Shown: one piece after another, positions 1-8,168 of the stretch
How the letters are laid out: each line of letters begins with the position of its first letter
Position numbering within the stretch: the first letter of the stretch is position 1
Assembly (NCBI GenBank): GCA_027306655.1
Contig: DAHUZL010000160.1
Coordinates: 1-46,956 of the forward strand
Reading direction: 5' to 3'
From: Candidatus Dormiibacterota bacterium
GTDB lineage: Bacteria > Chloroflexota > Dormibacteria > Aeolococcales > Bog-877
Length of the DNA stretch: 46,956 nucleotides
Made by a program: the position numbers and the translations under genes
Notes under the pieces: generated by a model
Database searches by the model: none
Seen by the model: only the letters and a program-made list of their open reading frames with translations
What the model was told of the DNA's origin: nothing

Positions 1-1
1 C

Positions 2-574
2 CGCATCCCTCCCGCCCAGTCCCCGGGTCGGGCGACGCGCCCGAGCCCCACCGCCTCCGTCAGGGCACAGGCGTCATCAACCGACGCGCCGCTGGTTTCT
101 GTCGCGCCCGGAGTCGCCGCGCCCGCCGCCGAACTCGTCGCACCGCGGTTCACGGTGAGTCGCCAGTTTCCGCCCCCAGCCGGCACGCCGGTAGGCACCG
201 TGGTCGCCGACTTCATTCGCGACAACTACATCGAGAACGTCGCATTGGAGCGGGCCGACCCGAGGCTGTTGAGGTATGCGGACGGGGGTAACTATCTGCT
301 CGCTGAGCAACAGCTTGTTCTGAACGAAGCACATAGTCACACCAGGCTACTTCGCATCACAGACCAGTTCAGCGCGATTGAGGTAGGGAGGAAGATAGAC
401 CCTGGGGCACCCGCAGTCCACCTAGCGGTGTACGTGGTTGGCATCGAGACGACTCGCAAGGCAACCCCGGGGGGACTGTCTCGGGTGGTCAGCCCATTCC
501 GGGATCTATTCTGGTGTGCGCGAAACCGACTTTCCAGCGGGTACTTGATCGTGGACGACGCGGTGCTCCCGTGA
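2..574 (+). CDS. Envelope-associated protein, 3' part (5' end outside window)
   Basis: The reading frame is open back to the first bases of the window, so the GTG at 155 in the ORF track is probably not the start. Upstream in-frame codons give an Ala/Pro/Ser-rich stretch, as in a linker after a membrane anchor. The C-terminal ~135 residues form a compact domain with a helix (DFIRDNYIENVALE) followed by strand-like segments ending in GYLIVDDA, which is reminiscent of NTF2-like extracytoplasmic domains; that is an inference from pattern only. The stop overlaps the next start (GTGA), so the two genes are translationally coupled. Base composition is less GC-rich than the housekeeping block. Function unknown. 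Confidence 0.55.
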   Translation, partial: RIPPAQSPGRATRPSPTASVRAQASSTDAPLVSVAPGVAAPAAELVAPRFTVSRQFPPPAGTPVGTVVADFIRDNYIENVALERADPRLLRYADGGNYLLAEQQLVLNEAHSHTRLLRITDQFSAIEVGRKIDPGAPAVHLAVYVVGIETTRKATPGGLSRVVSPFRDLFWCARNRLSSGYLIVDDAVLP

Positions 575-1500
575 AGCGTTGCTCGGCGTGCTTCCTCGGC
601 GCGGTGATGGCGATGCTGACGCCCGCTTCGGTGTGGGCTCAAGATCACACGCCTCCGGTGACTGTCCAGTGCCGTGCTGGGACCTATCTTGATGTCTTCG
701 GTGGAGTGTGCTTCCGTCCCCGCTCACCGTCGGCACCGACCCGGCCCGCGTACTTCCATCCGTGGTCCACGAGCCAGCCTGTGAATCGGAAGGGCTGCGT
801 GGCCCACGACCAGATCACGTGGGCGGACGGCACGGCCGCGGTTGGGGGCCCCGAGCCCGGGGGCTACGTCTACTACTTCGGCCTCAAGATCCAGAGGGTC
901 CTGTCAGACCCTCGGACGGACTGGGGATGGAACTGGTTCGTCCCCTGCAATCCCAGGAGATCCATGGCGTTCCTCGGTCTCGTCCATATGGGGAGGGCTC
1001 CCAACCCGTGCGTGACGGGCACGGCCGCCTGCCGCGCCGGCGTGAGCATCCCTGGATTCCTCGCCGCCGCGCGGGGGGCGGTTCCCGTCGAGCGCATCGT
1101 GGTCGACCCGGTGACTGTGGGCGTGGTGAACGTGCGTGTGCTGGCGGCTCTTGACCCCATTCCGATCCCGAAGTCGGTGGAGGTGCGCGTGACCGTGCCG
1201 GACCAGGGCGACCTGGATCTCGGCGAGCGCCTGCACGTCATCTGGGTGGTGACAGCAACGCCGGAGCCATGGGAGTGGCAATGGCCGGACCGCAGCCAGT
1301 CGGCGGAGGGACGATGGGTTCCGCAGCAGGATGAGCAGGGAGGCCACGTCAACGTCGACCTCCAGTACCTCGTGACCGCGGCGGGATACTGGTCGGACGG
1401 GATCACCATTCACGACCTGCCCGGATTCGTGGTGGGGACGATCAGCGTACCGACCACTCGCGCCTACGACGTGCAGCAGGTCCAGCCGGCAACGCTGTAG
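571..1500 (+). CDS. Secreted protein of unknown function
   Basis: I start this at GTG 571, which overlaps the stop of the preceding gene. The ORF-track start at 514 would place extra residues before a clear signal peptide (MKRCSACFLGAVMAMLTPASVWAQ, likely cleaved after VWA). The mature protein is ~285 residues, with an N-terminal pair of cysteines (VQCRAGTYLDVFGGVCF) and a Trp-rich C-terminal half (EPWEWQWPD; YWSDGITIHDLPGF). No family is recognised. Coupling to the preceding gene suggests the two products act together at the cell surface. The region is less GC-rich than the block after 1588, so acquisition from elsewhere is possible. Confidence 0.6.
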   Translation: MKRCSACFLGAVMAMLTPASVWAQDHTPPVTVQCRAGTYLDVFGGVCFRPRSPSAPTRPAYFHPWSTSQPVNRKGCVAHDQITWADGTAAVGGPEPGGYVYYFGLKIQRVLSDPRTDWGWNWFVPCNPRRSMAFLGLVHMGRAPNPCVTGTAACRAGVSIPGFLAAARGAVPVERIVVDPVTVGVVNVRVLAALDPIPIPKSVEVRVTVPDQGDLDLGERLHVIWVVTATPEPWEWQWPDRSQSAEGRWVPQQDEQGGHVNVDLQYLVTAAGYWSDGITIHDLPGFVVGTISVPTTRAYDVQQVQPATL

Positions 1501-1568
1501 CGGTCACGAGCGGGGAGGTCGTCCCTGGAAGCGGGGCGGCTGCCCCCCACCGGGCAACGACCGAGGGA

Positions 1569-1574
1569 TAGACT
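1569..1574 (+). promoter_or_regulatory. Candidate -10 box TAGACT before tRNA-Val
   Basis: TAGACT lies 13 bases before the mature tRNA 5' end. The same hexamer precedes rpsF, serA and the MarR gene in this window. No convincing -35 hexamer is visible. Confidence 0.45.
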
Positions 1575-1587
1575 GGAGCCTGCTCAC

Positions 1588-1664
<77 letters not shown>

Positions 1665-1747
1665 GTGACCACGTGCCCGAGACCGGATGCCGCGGAGCTT
1701 GCCGCTGGCCGCTCGCCCCGGCGTCCCGGCGTGCGATCCTTACCCCC

Positions 1748-2572
1748 ATGCGCAATCCCGGCAGTCGCGAGCTTCGCCGCCGACAGGCCCGCCTGGAGAG
1801 CCAGCGTCGGGCGGAGGTCCAGGAGAAGGTCCAGGCCCACGCCCCCGACCAGCGGGAGCGCCTCCGGCGGGGCGGGCTCTTCCTCGGCCTCGCGCCCAGA
1901 CAGGTGACCCGGCTCGCCCTGGCGGTCACCTCCGGCGCCGTCGTCCTGGTGGCGCTGGGAGCTCTCGCCCTCGTCGTCGAGCTCGGTCAGCACGATCTCC
2001 CCCTGGGGGTGGTGCTCCTGGCCCTCGCGGTCTTCTGCGGCGGTGCCGGAGCCTCGGTCATGGCTCCGGCCGTCCCCCCCGCTCGCCGTGACCGCACGGC
2101 GCCGGTGGAGACAATCCAGGGTCAGCTGGCCGGGGCCAGCGAGGTCTCCGGCACCCCGGGGCTCTGCCTGGTGGCCCTCAACGTCAATCGGGGCATCCAG
2201 GAGTTCCGGGTCCGCCGCGAGCTGTTCGAGAAGCTCCAGGGGGGTGCCGTCACCGTGGGGCTGACGATGACCCCGAACCTCCAGCACGTGACGACCCTGG
2301 CCGTGATCCGGCGGGATCGGATGGCCAAGCTCCAGTCGCCGCCGATCAGCCGGGCGATGCGGATCGGCGTCCTGCTCCCGTACCTCTCGTTCGCCGCCCT
2401 GATCGGCGGCATCGTCCTGGGGGGGGCGATCGGGGCCCTCCTTCCCCTCGGGACCAGCCCCGCGCACGCGCTGGCGGCCCTGCTGCTGGCGGCCGCCATC
2501 GCGGGGGCGGTGGCCCTCGGCCTGCGCCTGTACGCGAAGCGGCTGATGCGGGGGATCGACCTCCCCGCCTGA
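1748..2572 (+). CDS. Conserved-looking membrane protein, unknown function
   Basis: ATG 1748 (MRNPGSRELRRRQ) is preferred over the track start at 1673, because the extra residues are non-descript and begin just after the tRNA. The sequence GATCCT lies exactly 7 bases before this ATG, so a leaderless transcript is possible. The protein has 274 residues: a highly charged N-terminal helix (~1-45), two adjacent hydrophobic segments (~55-105), a soluble central region (~115-200) and a C-terminal hydrophobic pair (~205-265) ending in basic residues. The topology suggests four membrane segments with a cytoplasmic central part. I do not recognise the family. Confidence 0.65.
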   Translation: MRNPGSRELRRRQARLESQRRAEVQEKVQAHAPDQRERLRRGGLFLGLAPRQVTRLALAVTSGAVVLVALGALALVVELGQHDLPLGVVLLALAVFCGGAGASVMAPAVPPARRDRTAPVETIQGQLAGASEVSGTPGLCLVALNVNRGIQEFRVRRELFEKLQGGAVTVGLTMTPNLQHVTTLAVIRRDRMAKLQSPPISRAMRIGVLLPYLSFAALIGGIVLGGAIGALLPLGTSPAHALAALLLAAAIAGAVALGLRLYAKRLMRGIDLPA

Positions 2573-2620
2573 GCGGGCCACCGGCAGGGAGCGGTCCGGG
2601 TCCGGCCCCGGCGGGCCGCG

Positions 2621-2629
2621 TGCTAGACT
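2621..2629 (+). promoter_or_regulatory. Extended -10 promoter (TGCTAGACT) of the rpsF operon
   Basis: TGCTAGACT combines an extended TGn element with TAGACT, about 67 bases before the rpsF start codon. It is the only promoter-like element between the membrane-protein gene and rpsF. Confidence 0.5.
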
Positions 2630-2696
2630 CGCCCGGTCCCCCATCCTGCGTCCGGGGCCACCGGGCGCAATCCCACAGGTTTCGGGAGGTGCGCGC

Positions 2697-3398
2697 GTGG
2701 AGCGCGAATACGAGCTCATGTACATCGTCCGGCCGGATCTGGACGAGGACCAGGTCCGGACCGCCATGGATGAGGTGACCTCGATGGTCGCCGGCAATGG
2801 TGGCGAGGTGCTGAAGTCCTCCCTCTGGGGTCGGCGCCGGCTCGCCTACCTCGTGGGCGGGTTCCACGACGGCTACTACGTGGTGGCCGACACCCGGCTC
2901 CCCGGTGAGCGCCTGGGCGAGATCGAGCGACAGCTGAAGCTGTCTGAAACCGTGATCCGGCACATGCTCACGATCGCGCGGCCGCTTCGTGACGAGGGAG
3001 AGCGCCCGCCTCGGGGCCGCGAGCGCTGGCGTGACCGCGAGCGCGGCCGGGGTCGTCGCGGAGGGGAGCAGGCCGACGCCGCACCGGGCGAGACCCCGGG
3101 GGCGGACGCGGAGGCCACCCCTGCCGAGGCGACCGGGGAGGGTCCCGAAGCGGCCCCAGCACCGGAGCCGGCGGAGGCCCTGGCGGGGGCCGCGGACCAA
3201 GCGGGCACCGTCGAGGGACCTCAGATGGTGGACAGTTCGGCCGCACCCGCGGCCGGCAGGGAGGAGACCGACGTGCCGCACGCCCGTGCCGGTGCCGATG
3301 ACCTGGACGACGACGACAGCGACGACGCCGAGGACGACGACGACGAGGCGCTCGAGGACGAGGACGACGATGACGACGACGACGGCGAGGAGGCGTGA
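2697..3398 (+). CDS. rpsF: 30S ribosomal protein bS6 with long acidic C-terminal extension
   Basis: Residues 1-97 are a standard bS6 domain (YELMYIVRPDLDEDQV; LWGRRRLAYLV; HMLTIARP), which binds 16S rRNA and pairs with bS18 in the 30S platform. The start is GTG 2697 behind GGGAGGT. Typical bS6 is about 95-130 residues; this one has 233. The extension begins Arg-rich (~100-122), continues as an Ala/Pro/Glu-rich disordered stretch, and ends with residues 201-233, of which 26 of 33 are Asp or Glu. The frame is open throughout and runs directly into ssb with a short overlap, so the extension looks genuinely encoded and not an artefact. First gene of rpsF-ssb-rpsR. Confidence 0.95.
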   Translation: MEREYELMYIVRPDLDEDQVRTAMDEVTSMVAGNGGEVLKSSLWGRRRLAYLVGGFHDGYYVVADTRLPGERLGEIERQLKLSETVIRHMLTIARPLRDEGERPPRGRERWRDRERGRGRRGGEQADAAPGETPGADAEATPAEATGEGPEAAPAPEPAEALAGAADQAGTVEGPQMVDSSAAPAAGREETDVPHARAGADDLDDDDSDDAEDDDDEALEDEDDDDDDDGEEA

Positions 3399-3400
3399 CC

Positions 3401-3856
3401 ATGGCCGGCTCCCTCAACCGCGTCATGCTCATCGGACGGCTCACCGCGGACCCGGAGATGCGCTACCTTCCGAGCGGCCAGCCGGTCACCCAGCTGCGGA
3501 TGGCCACCAACCGCTACGGCACCAGCACCGACGGGGAGCGGCGTGAGTTCACCGACTACCACGACGTCGTGGTCTGGAACATCGGCCAGCGCAAGCTCGC
3601 CGAGATCGCGGGGCAGTACCTCCACAAGGGCAGCTTGGTCTACGTCGAGGGGCGGCTCCAGACGCGCTCCTGGGATGGCCAGGATGGCCAGAAGCGCTAC
3701 CGCACCGAGGTCAATGCCAACGACATCCAGTTCTTGGAGCCGCGCGGCGCCACCGCCGGCGACGGCGAGGATGGCGGAGCACGCCAGCCGGTGGCCGTGC
3801 CCGGGGTGGCTGCCGAGGCGGGCGGCGATGTCGATCCTGACGACATCCCCTTCTGA
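3401..3856 (+). CDS. ssb: Single-stranded DNA-binding protein
   Basis: This is an OB-fold SSB that coats single-stranded DNA during replication and repair. The N-terminal domain (LNRVMLIGRLTADPEMRY; FTDYHDVVVWN; GSLVYVEGRLQTRSW) spans roughly residues 1-110. A short Gly/Ala-rich linker leads to the diagnostic acidic tip DPDDIPF, which recruits partner proteins. ATG 3401 is preferred to GTG 3395 because the GAGGAGG Shine-Dalgarno lies 7 bases before it. The Shine-Dalgarno is inside the end of rpsF, indicating coupled expression. Length (151 aa) is normal. Confidence 0.96.
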   Translation: MAGSLNRVMLIGRLTADPEMRYLPSGQPVTQLRMATNRYGTSTDGERREFTDYHDVVVWNIGQRKLAEIAGQYLHKGSLVYVEGRLQTRSWDGQDGQKRYRTEVNANDIQFLEPRGATAGDGEDGGARQPVAVPGVAAEAGGDVDPDDIPF

Positions 3857-3874
3857 TGTGGGGGCTGAGCATTG

Positions 3875-4108
3875 ATGGCTGAGTACGGGCGGCGTCGGCC
3901 GCGCAAGGTCTGCAACTTCTGCCTCGAGCGGATCATCTTCGTCGACCACAAGGAGGTGACCCGCCTGCGCCGCTACATCAGCGAGCGGGGGAAGATCCTG
4001 CCCCGACGGGTCACCGGCACCTGCGCGCTGCACCAGCGCCGCCTCACGGTGGCGCTCAAACGCGCGCGCCACATTGCCCTGCTGCCTTTCACCACTGACC
4101 AGCGCTGA
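3875..4108 (+). CDS. rpsR: 30S ribosomal protein bS18, zinc-binding type
   Basis: This small basic protein pairs with bS6 in the 30S platform. It has the bS18 signature ([36 protein letters not shown]). Cys13, Cys16, Cys50 and His53 form the zinc site of the C+ paralogue type. ATG 3875 is preferred over TTG 3872. It ends in TDQR without an extension. In many bacteria rplI follows rpsR; here it does not, and a hairpin and a methyltransferase gene follow instead. Confidence 0.95.
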   Translation: MAEYGRRRPRKVCNFCLERIIFVDHKEVTRLRRYISERGKILPRRVTGTCALHQRRLTVALKRARHIALLPFTTDQR

Positions 4109-4160
4109 GGACGGGAGACCGGCACACCACCCCCGGGCGGCCGCGTCGCGATCGTCGGGA

Positions 4161-4196
4161 CCCGGGAGGTGGGCCCGGTTCGACCGGGCGCCCGGG
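4161..4196 (+). terminator. Hairpin after rpsR, possible terminator
   Basis: GCCCGGT (4173-4179) and ACCGGGC (4183-4189) form a 7-bp stem with loop TCG, framed by CCCGGG at 4161 and 4191 that can extend the structure. There is no T-tract. The position, after the ribosomal operon and before the methyltransferase, fits a terminator or attenuator. Confidence 0.35.
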
Positions 4197-4242
4197 GGAC
4201 GCACGCTGATCATCGAGGGTCGCGCCGCCAGATTGCCCGCCG

Positions 4243-5130
4243 ATGCGGGGCCCTGCGATGGCTGAGCCCTCACCGGAGGTGCGCCGCCTCGCCGCCCGGT
4301 GGCGGGCGCTGGTGCGGAGGCGCGAGGCGCAGGTCGTTCGGGTGGCGGGGGCGGCGACGAGCGGTCCCGGCCACTGGGACCAGCGCGCGGCCGCCTTCGA
4401 CGCCTGCTCGCGGGCGCACGACCTCGAGCACGACCCCCTGTACAGGCTGCTGCTGAGCGTGGTCCCCGGGCGGCGCCTCCTCGACATCGGAGCGGGGGCC
4501 GGGCGGTATGCCGTCCCCCTGGCGGCGACGGCCTCGGCGGTGACCGCGGTCGAGCCGTCGTCGGGGATGCGGGCCCGGCTGTCGGCTCGCCTCGACGAGG
4601 AACGACGGGACAATGTCCGGATCGTGGCGGGCGCGTGGCCGGACGCGGCGGCCGCTGCCGGTCATCACGACGTCGCCCTCGTCTCCCATGCCATCTACGG
4701 GGCCGCCGACCTGGTCGGCTTCCTCGACGCCCTGGAAGCGGCCGCCCCGCTCCGCGTGGTGGCGATCCGGGTCGAGCCGATGGGCTACCCGGTGGCCGGC
4801 CTCTTCGCCCGCCTCCACGGCGAGCCACCGGTGCCCGATCCCACCCTGGCCACCCTCGTGCCGGTCCTCCTCGCCCGCGGGGCGCTGCCGACCGTGCAGT
4901 ACGGGACCTTTGGCGGGGGCTCCCCCTTTGCCACGCTCGCCGACGTCCAGGCCTGGGCGGCGGAGCAGCTGCGGCTTGCCGCGGACGACCCCCGCCGCGG
5001 CGGGCTCGCCGAGCCGATCCGTGCTCTGGTGGCGGAGTCGCCCACGGGCTGGCACTGGCGGGTGCCGCTGCACACCGGGATCGTCGCCTGGGGAGAGGTG
5101 GACGGCTCGCCCTCCCACCTGACCCCGTAG
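4243..5130 (+). CDS. Class I SAM-dependent methyltransferase
   Basis: Motif I LLDIGAGAGRYAVPLA (~79-94) and the following acidic strand end AVEPSSGM identify a Rossmann-fold SAM methyltransferase. HHDVALVSHAIYGA fits the motif IV region. The N-terminal ~70 residues are helical, with HWDQRAAAFD typical of small-molecule methyltransferases. The substrate cannot be told. Starts ATG 4243 and ATG 4258 (MAEPSPE) are both possible and neither has a good Shine-Dalgarno. Its stop TAG is part of the TAGACT element assigned to serA. It occupies the place where rplI is often found after rpsR. Confidence 0.75.
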   Translation: MRGPAMAEPSPEVRRLAARWRALVRRREAQVVRVAGAATSGPGHWDQRAAAFDACSRAHDLEHDPLYRLLLSVVPGRRLLDIGAGAGRYAVPLAATASAVTAVEPSSGMRARLSARLDEERRDNVRIVAGAWPDAAAAAGHHDVALVSHAIYGAADLVGFLDALEAAAPLRVVAIRVEPMGYPVAGLFARLHGEPPVPDPTLATLVPVLLARGALPTVQYGTFGGGSPFATLADVQAWAAEQLRLAADDPRRGGLAEPIRALVAESPTGWHWRVPLHTGIVAWGEVDGSPSHLTP

Positions 5131-5133
5131 ACT
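5128..5133 (+). promoter_or_regulatory. Candidate -10 box TAGACT of serA
   Basis: TAGACT overlaps the methyltransferase stop codon. It would give serA a 5' leader of about 165 bases containing several GC-rich hairpins, such as GCGGG(ctcgctcgt)CCCGC near 5252-5270. No -35 hexamer is evident. Confidence 0.4.
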
Positions 5134-5304
5134 GGACCGGGATCGAGCGGGCGCCGCCGCGGGCGCGGCCCCGCCTCTTGTGCGGAGGTCGCGTGTCCCT
5201 CACGGCGCAGCAGCGAGTGTCGTCACCCCCGCTGAGAGCTGCACCGAGGTGACCGGCGGCAGCGGGCTCGCTCGTCCCGCCCCTGTGGGCCGGCAGCGGA
5301 CGGC

Positions 5305-6900
5305 GTGAGGGTGGAGCCCCCAGATCGCCCGCGCATCCTGGTCGCCGACCCCATCGCCGACGACGGCATCGCCCGGCTCCGCCGCGCCGGGCAGGTCGAC
5401 ATCGGGACCTCGATGTCGTCGGCCGAGCTGATCGCCCGGGTGGGTGACTACGACGCGCTGGTCGTCCGCAGCGAGACCAGGGTGACGGCCGACGTGATCG
5501 CGGCCGGCCGCCGGCTCCGGGTCATCGGCAGGGCCGGCGTCGGCGTCGACAACATCGACGTCGCCGCCGCCAGTGAGCGCGGCATCCTGGTCGTCAATGC
5601 GCCCACCGGCAACACCGTGGCTGCCGCCGAGCACACGATCGCCATGGTGCTGGCCCTGGCCCGCAACATCGCCCCCGCCGCGGCGGCCCTCCGCGCCGGG
5701 TCGTGGGAACGCTCGCGCTTCGTCGGCACCGAGCTCCGCGACAAGACGCTCGCCGTCATCGGCCTCGGCAAGATCGGGTTCGAGGTGGCGCGGATGGCGC
5801 TGGGGCTGCAGATGCGGGTGGTGGCCCATGACCCCCTGGTGGCCCCGGAGCGCGCCGCCCAGGCCGGAGTCCGCCTGGTCGATCTGGACACGGCGCTCGC
5901 CGAGGCCGATGTGCTCACCGTCCACACCCCGCTGACCGACGCTACCCGTGGCCTGATCGGAGCGGCCGAGCTGGCCCGGATGCGTAAGGGGGCACGGGTG
6001 GTCAACGTCGGTCGGGGCGGGATCATCGACGAGTCGGCGCTCGCCGCCGCGGTGGCCAGCGGGCACCTCGCCGGTGCCGCGGTCGATGTCTTCACCACCG
6101 AGCCGCCCCCTCCGGACCACCCGCTCCTGCGGGAGCCGGGGGTCCTGGTGACGCCGCACCTGGGGGCGTCCACGGTGGAGGCACAGGTCTCGGTCGCGAC
6201 CGACGTCGCCGACCAGATCGTCTCCGTCCTCCAGGGCGGCTCGGCGCGGTGGGCGGTCAACGCGCCCCAGCTTGGACCCGAGGAGCTGGCGGAGCTCGAG
6301 CCCTACCGAGTCCTCGCCCGCCGGCTCGGCAGCCTCTACGCCCAGCTCGGTGGCGGTGGCGTGCGCGCGCTCTCGGTCGAGTATCGCGGCGCCGTTGCCG
6401 AGAACGAACCGGCCATCCTCACGGCCGAAATCATCGGCGGGCTGCTGCAGCACTTCACTCAGGACCCCGTCAACGTCGTCAATGCCCGGCTGCTGGCGCG
6501 CCAGCACGGCATCGAGGTGTCCGAGCAGCGGAGCAGCGAGGCGGTCGAGTACGCCAGCTCGATCACCCTGCGGGTGGACGGCAGCGGAGTGCACGAGCTG
6601 ACCGGCACCCTCTCCAACGGCACGCCCCGGGTGGTGCGCCTCGACAGCTTCCACCTCGACCTGGTGCCCGAGGGAACCTTCCTGCTCTTCCACCACACCG
6701 ACCGGCCCGGGATGATCGGGGCGATCGGGAGCTGCCTCGGCCGGGCGGGGGTCAACATCGCCGAGCTCCAGCTCGGCCGCGCCGAGCCTCGCGGCGAGGC
6801 GGTGATGGTGGTGGTGGTCGACGACCCGGTCCCGGAGCCGCTGGTGTCCGAGCTGCGCCGGATCGACGGAGTGCGCTCCCTCTCCGTCGTCGAGCTCTGA
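5305..6900 (+). CDS. serA: D-3-phosphoglycerate dehydrogenase
   Basis: It oxidises 3-phosphoglycerate with NAD+ in the first step of serine synthesis. The substrate domain and Rossmann domain are intact: cofactor motif GLGKIG (153-158) and catalytic Arg237 (VNVGRGG), Glu266 and His285 (TPHLGAST). After ~315 come an intervening domain and a C-terminal ACT domain (~460-531: FLLFHHTDRPGMIGAIGSCLGRAGVNIAELQLGR). This is the long PGDH type of 525-530 residues, in which serine feedback through ACT/ASB is known. The start is GTG 5305. It is followed two bases after its stop by the DUF1015 gene. Confidence 0.93.
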   Translation: MRVEPPDRPRILVADPIADDGIARLRRAGQVDIGTSMSSAELIARVGDYDALVVRSETRVTADVIAAGRRLRVIGRAGVGVDNIDVAAASERGILVVNAPTGNTVAAAEHTIAMVLALARNIAPAAAALRAGSWERSRFVGTELRDKTLAVIGLGKIGFEVARMALGLQMRVVAHDPLVAPERAAQAGVRLVDLDTALAEADVLTVHTPLTDATRGLIGAAELARMRKGARVVNVGRGGIIDESALAAAVASGHLAGAAVDVFTTEPPPPDHPLLREPGVLVTPHLGASTVEAQVSVATDVADQIVSVLQGGSARWAVNAPQLGPEELAELEPYRVLARRLGSLYAQLGGGGVRALSVEYRGAVAENEPAILTAEIIGGLLQHFTQDPVNVVNARLLARQHGIEVSEQRSSEAVEYASSITLRVDGSGVHELTGTLSNGTPRVVRLDSFHLDLVPEGTFLLFHHTDRPGMIGAIGSCLGRAGVNIAELQLGRAEPRGEAVMVVVVDDPVPEPLVSELRRIDGVRSLSVVEL

Positions 6901-6902
6901 GC

Positions 6903-8168
6903 ATGGCCGAGGTCCGGCCATTTCGGGGGCTGCGGTACGACCCCGACGTGGTCGACCTCGCGGCCGTGCTGGCGCCGCCCTACGACGTGATTGACGAGGC
7001 GCAGCAGACCGAGTTGTACGGGCGCGCGATGCAGAACGTCGTCCGCGTCGAGCTCGGGCAGGACCTCCCCGATGACGTCCCGGGCGTCCGTGACCGCTAC
7101 ACCCGTGCCCGCGGCCACCTCGAAGCCTGGCGCCGGACCGGGGCGATGGTGAGCGAGGACCGGGCCGCCCTCTACCTCCATGCCCACGCGTTCCACCCGC
7201 CCGGGGGCGGCTCGCTGGAGCGGCTCGGGGTCTTCGCGGCGGTGACCCCCGAGCCCTGGGAGGCCGGCGGGGTGCTGCGCCACGAGCACACCCTGAGCGG
7301 CCCCAAGCGGGACCGGCTCCAACTCCTGGAGGCGACCGGGGTCCAGGGATCGCCGGTCTTCGCGCTCTGGGAGGAGGGCGACCGCGCGACGGCGGCCCTG
7401 CGGCACCACGCCGCCACCACCCCACCCGCGGCCGAGGCGGTGACCGACGGCGAGAACGGGCACGAGCGCCACCGTCTTTGGGTGCTCGGCGAGGACGGTC
7501 CAACGGCCGCGGTGGTGGCCCAGGTGGTGCAGACACTGGCCGGCTCTCGCCTGGTCGTCGCCGACGGTCACCATCGCTACGAGACCGCCCTCGCCTACGC
7601 GACCGCGCACCCCGAGGCCCCGGCCCGGGTGCTGATGCTGCTCGCCCCGCTCGACGACCAGAGCCACGTGATCCTCGCCACCCACCGGATCGTCCCGCGC
7701 GCGTCCCTCGACGCGGAGGCGCTCCGCACCCGGCTCGCGGCCGCCGGCTACGGGTGGGACCCCGTCGCCGACCCCCGGACGGCGCTACGCCGGATGGCGG
7801 CCCTGCGGGAGCGGGCGCACGCCTTCGGGGTGATCGCCCCCGGCACCACGGCGGTGCTCCAGCGCGGGCGCCGGCCGGCCGCCAGCCCCCGGGCGGGGCT
7901 CGACGTCACGGTCCTTCAGGAGGAGGTGCTGACTGCGCACCTTGGCGTGGACGCCGACGCGGTGGCGGGCGGGCGACTGCGCTTCAGCCGTGACCCGGCC
8001 GCGGTGGCGCACGCTGTCGCGGACACGGACGGCCTCGGCTTCCTCGTGAACCCCACCACCGTGGCCGAGGTGGCCGCCGTCGCCCGCGCGGGTGAGTCGA
8101 TGCCGCAGAAGTCGACCTACTTCTTCCCCAAGGTGCCCACCGGGCTGGTGCTCCTGCCGGTCGACTGA
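6903..8168 (+). CDS. DUF1015 family protein
   Basis: The real gene starts at ATG 6903, not at the track start 6249, which lies inside serA in another frame. The family is recognised by the N-terminus VRPFRGLRYDPD...VLAPPYDVID and by HTLSGPKRDRLQLLEATGVQGSPVFALW, VVADGHHRYETAL and the C-terminal MPQKSTYFFPKVPTGLVLLPVD. DUF1015 proteins are widespread, of about 400-430 residues (here 421), and commonly sit beside serA or serC. Their biochemical role is not established to my knowledge. The 2-base gap to serA implies co-transcription and a link to serine metabolism. Confidence 0.85.
   Translation: MAEVRPFRGLRYDPDVVDLAAVLAPPYDVIDEAQQTELYGRAMQNVVRVELGQDLPDDVPGVRDRYTRARGHLEAWRRTGAMVSEDRAALYLHAHAFHPPGGGSLERLGVFAAVTPEPWEAGGVLRHEHTLSGPKRDRLQLLEATGVQGSPVFALWEEGDRATAALRHHAATTPPAAEAVTDGENGHERHRLWVLGEDGPTAAVVAQVVQTLAGSRLVVADGHHRYETALAYATAHPEAPARVLMLLAPLDDQSHVILATHRIVPRASLDAEALRTRLAAAGYGWDPVADPRTALRRMAALRERAHAFGVIAPGTTAVLQRGRRPAASPRAGLDVTVLQEEVLTAHLGVDADAVAGGRLRFSRDPAAVAHAVADTDGLGFLVNPTTVAEVAAVARAGESMPQKSTYFFPKVPTGLVLLPVD

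Noticed and set aside
3297-3395. Acidic GAC/GAG-rich run at the end of rpsF as a frameshift artefact
   Set aside because: The frame is maintained to a stop that overlaps the ssb initiation region with its Shine-Dalgarno inside, so the tail looks genuinely encoded.
3221-5203. Long antisense ORF of 660 aa on the minus strand
   Set aside because: It is a shadow of rpsF, ssb, rpsR and the methyltransferase, with Arg/Pro/Gly-rich low-complexity composition; the plus-strand genes have clear families.
5134-5304. T-box-like riboswitch in the serA leader (GAGGTGACCGGCGGCAGCGGGCTCGCTCGTCCC resembles a T-box antiterminator)
   Set aside because: The UGGN bulge that pairs with the tRNA end is not present and no stem I specifier loop can be drawn in the short leader. 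It was kept only as a structured leader.
5200-7536. Long antisense ORF of 778 aa opposite serA and DUF1015
   Set aside because: High GC suppresses stops in this frame; the composition is shadow-like and both plus-strand genes are certain.
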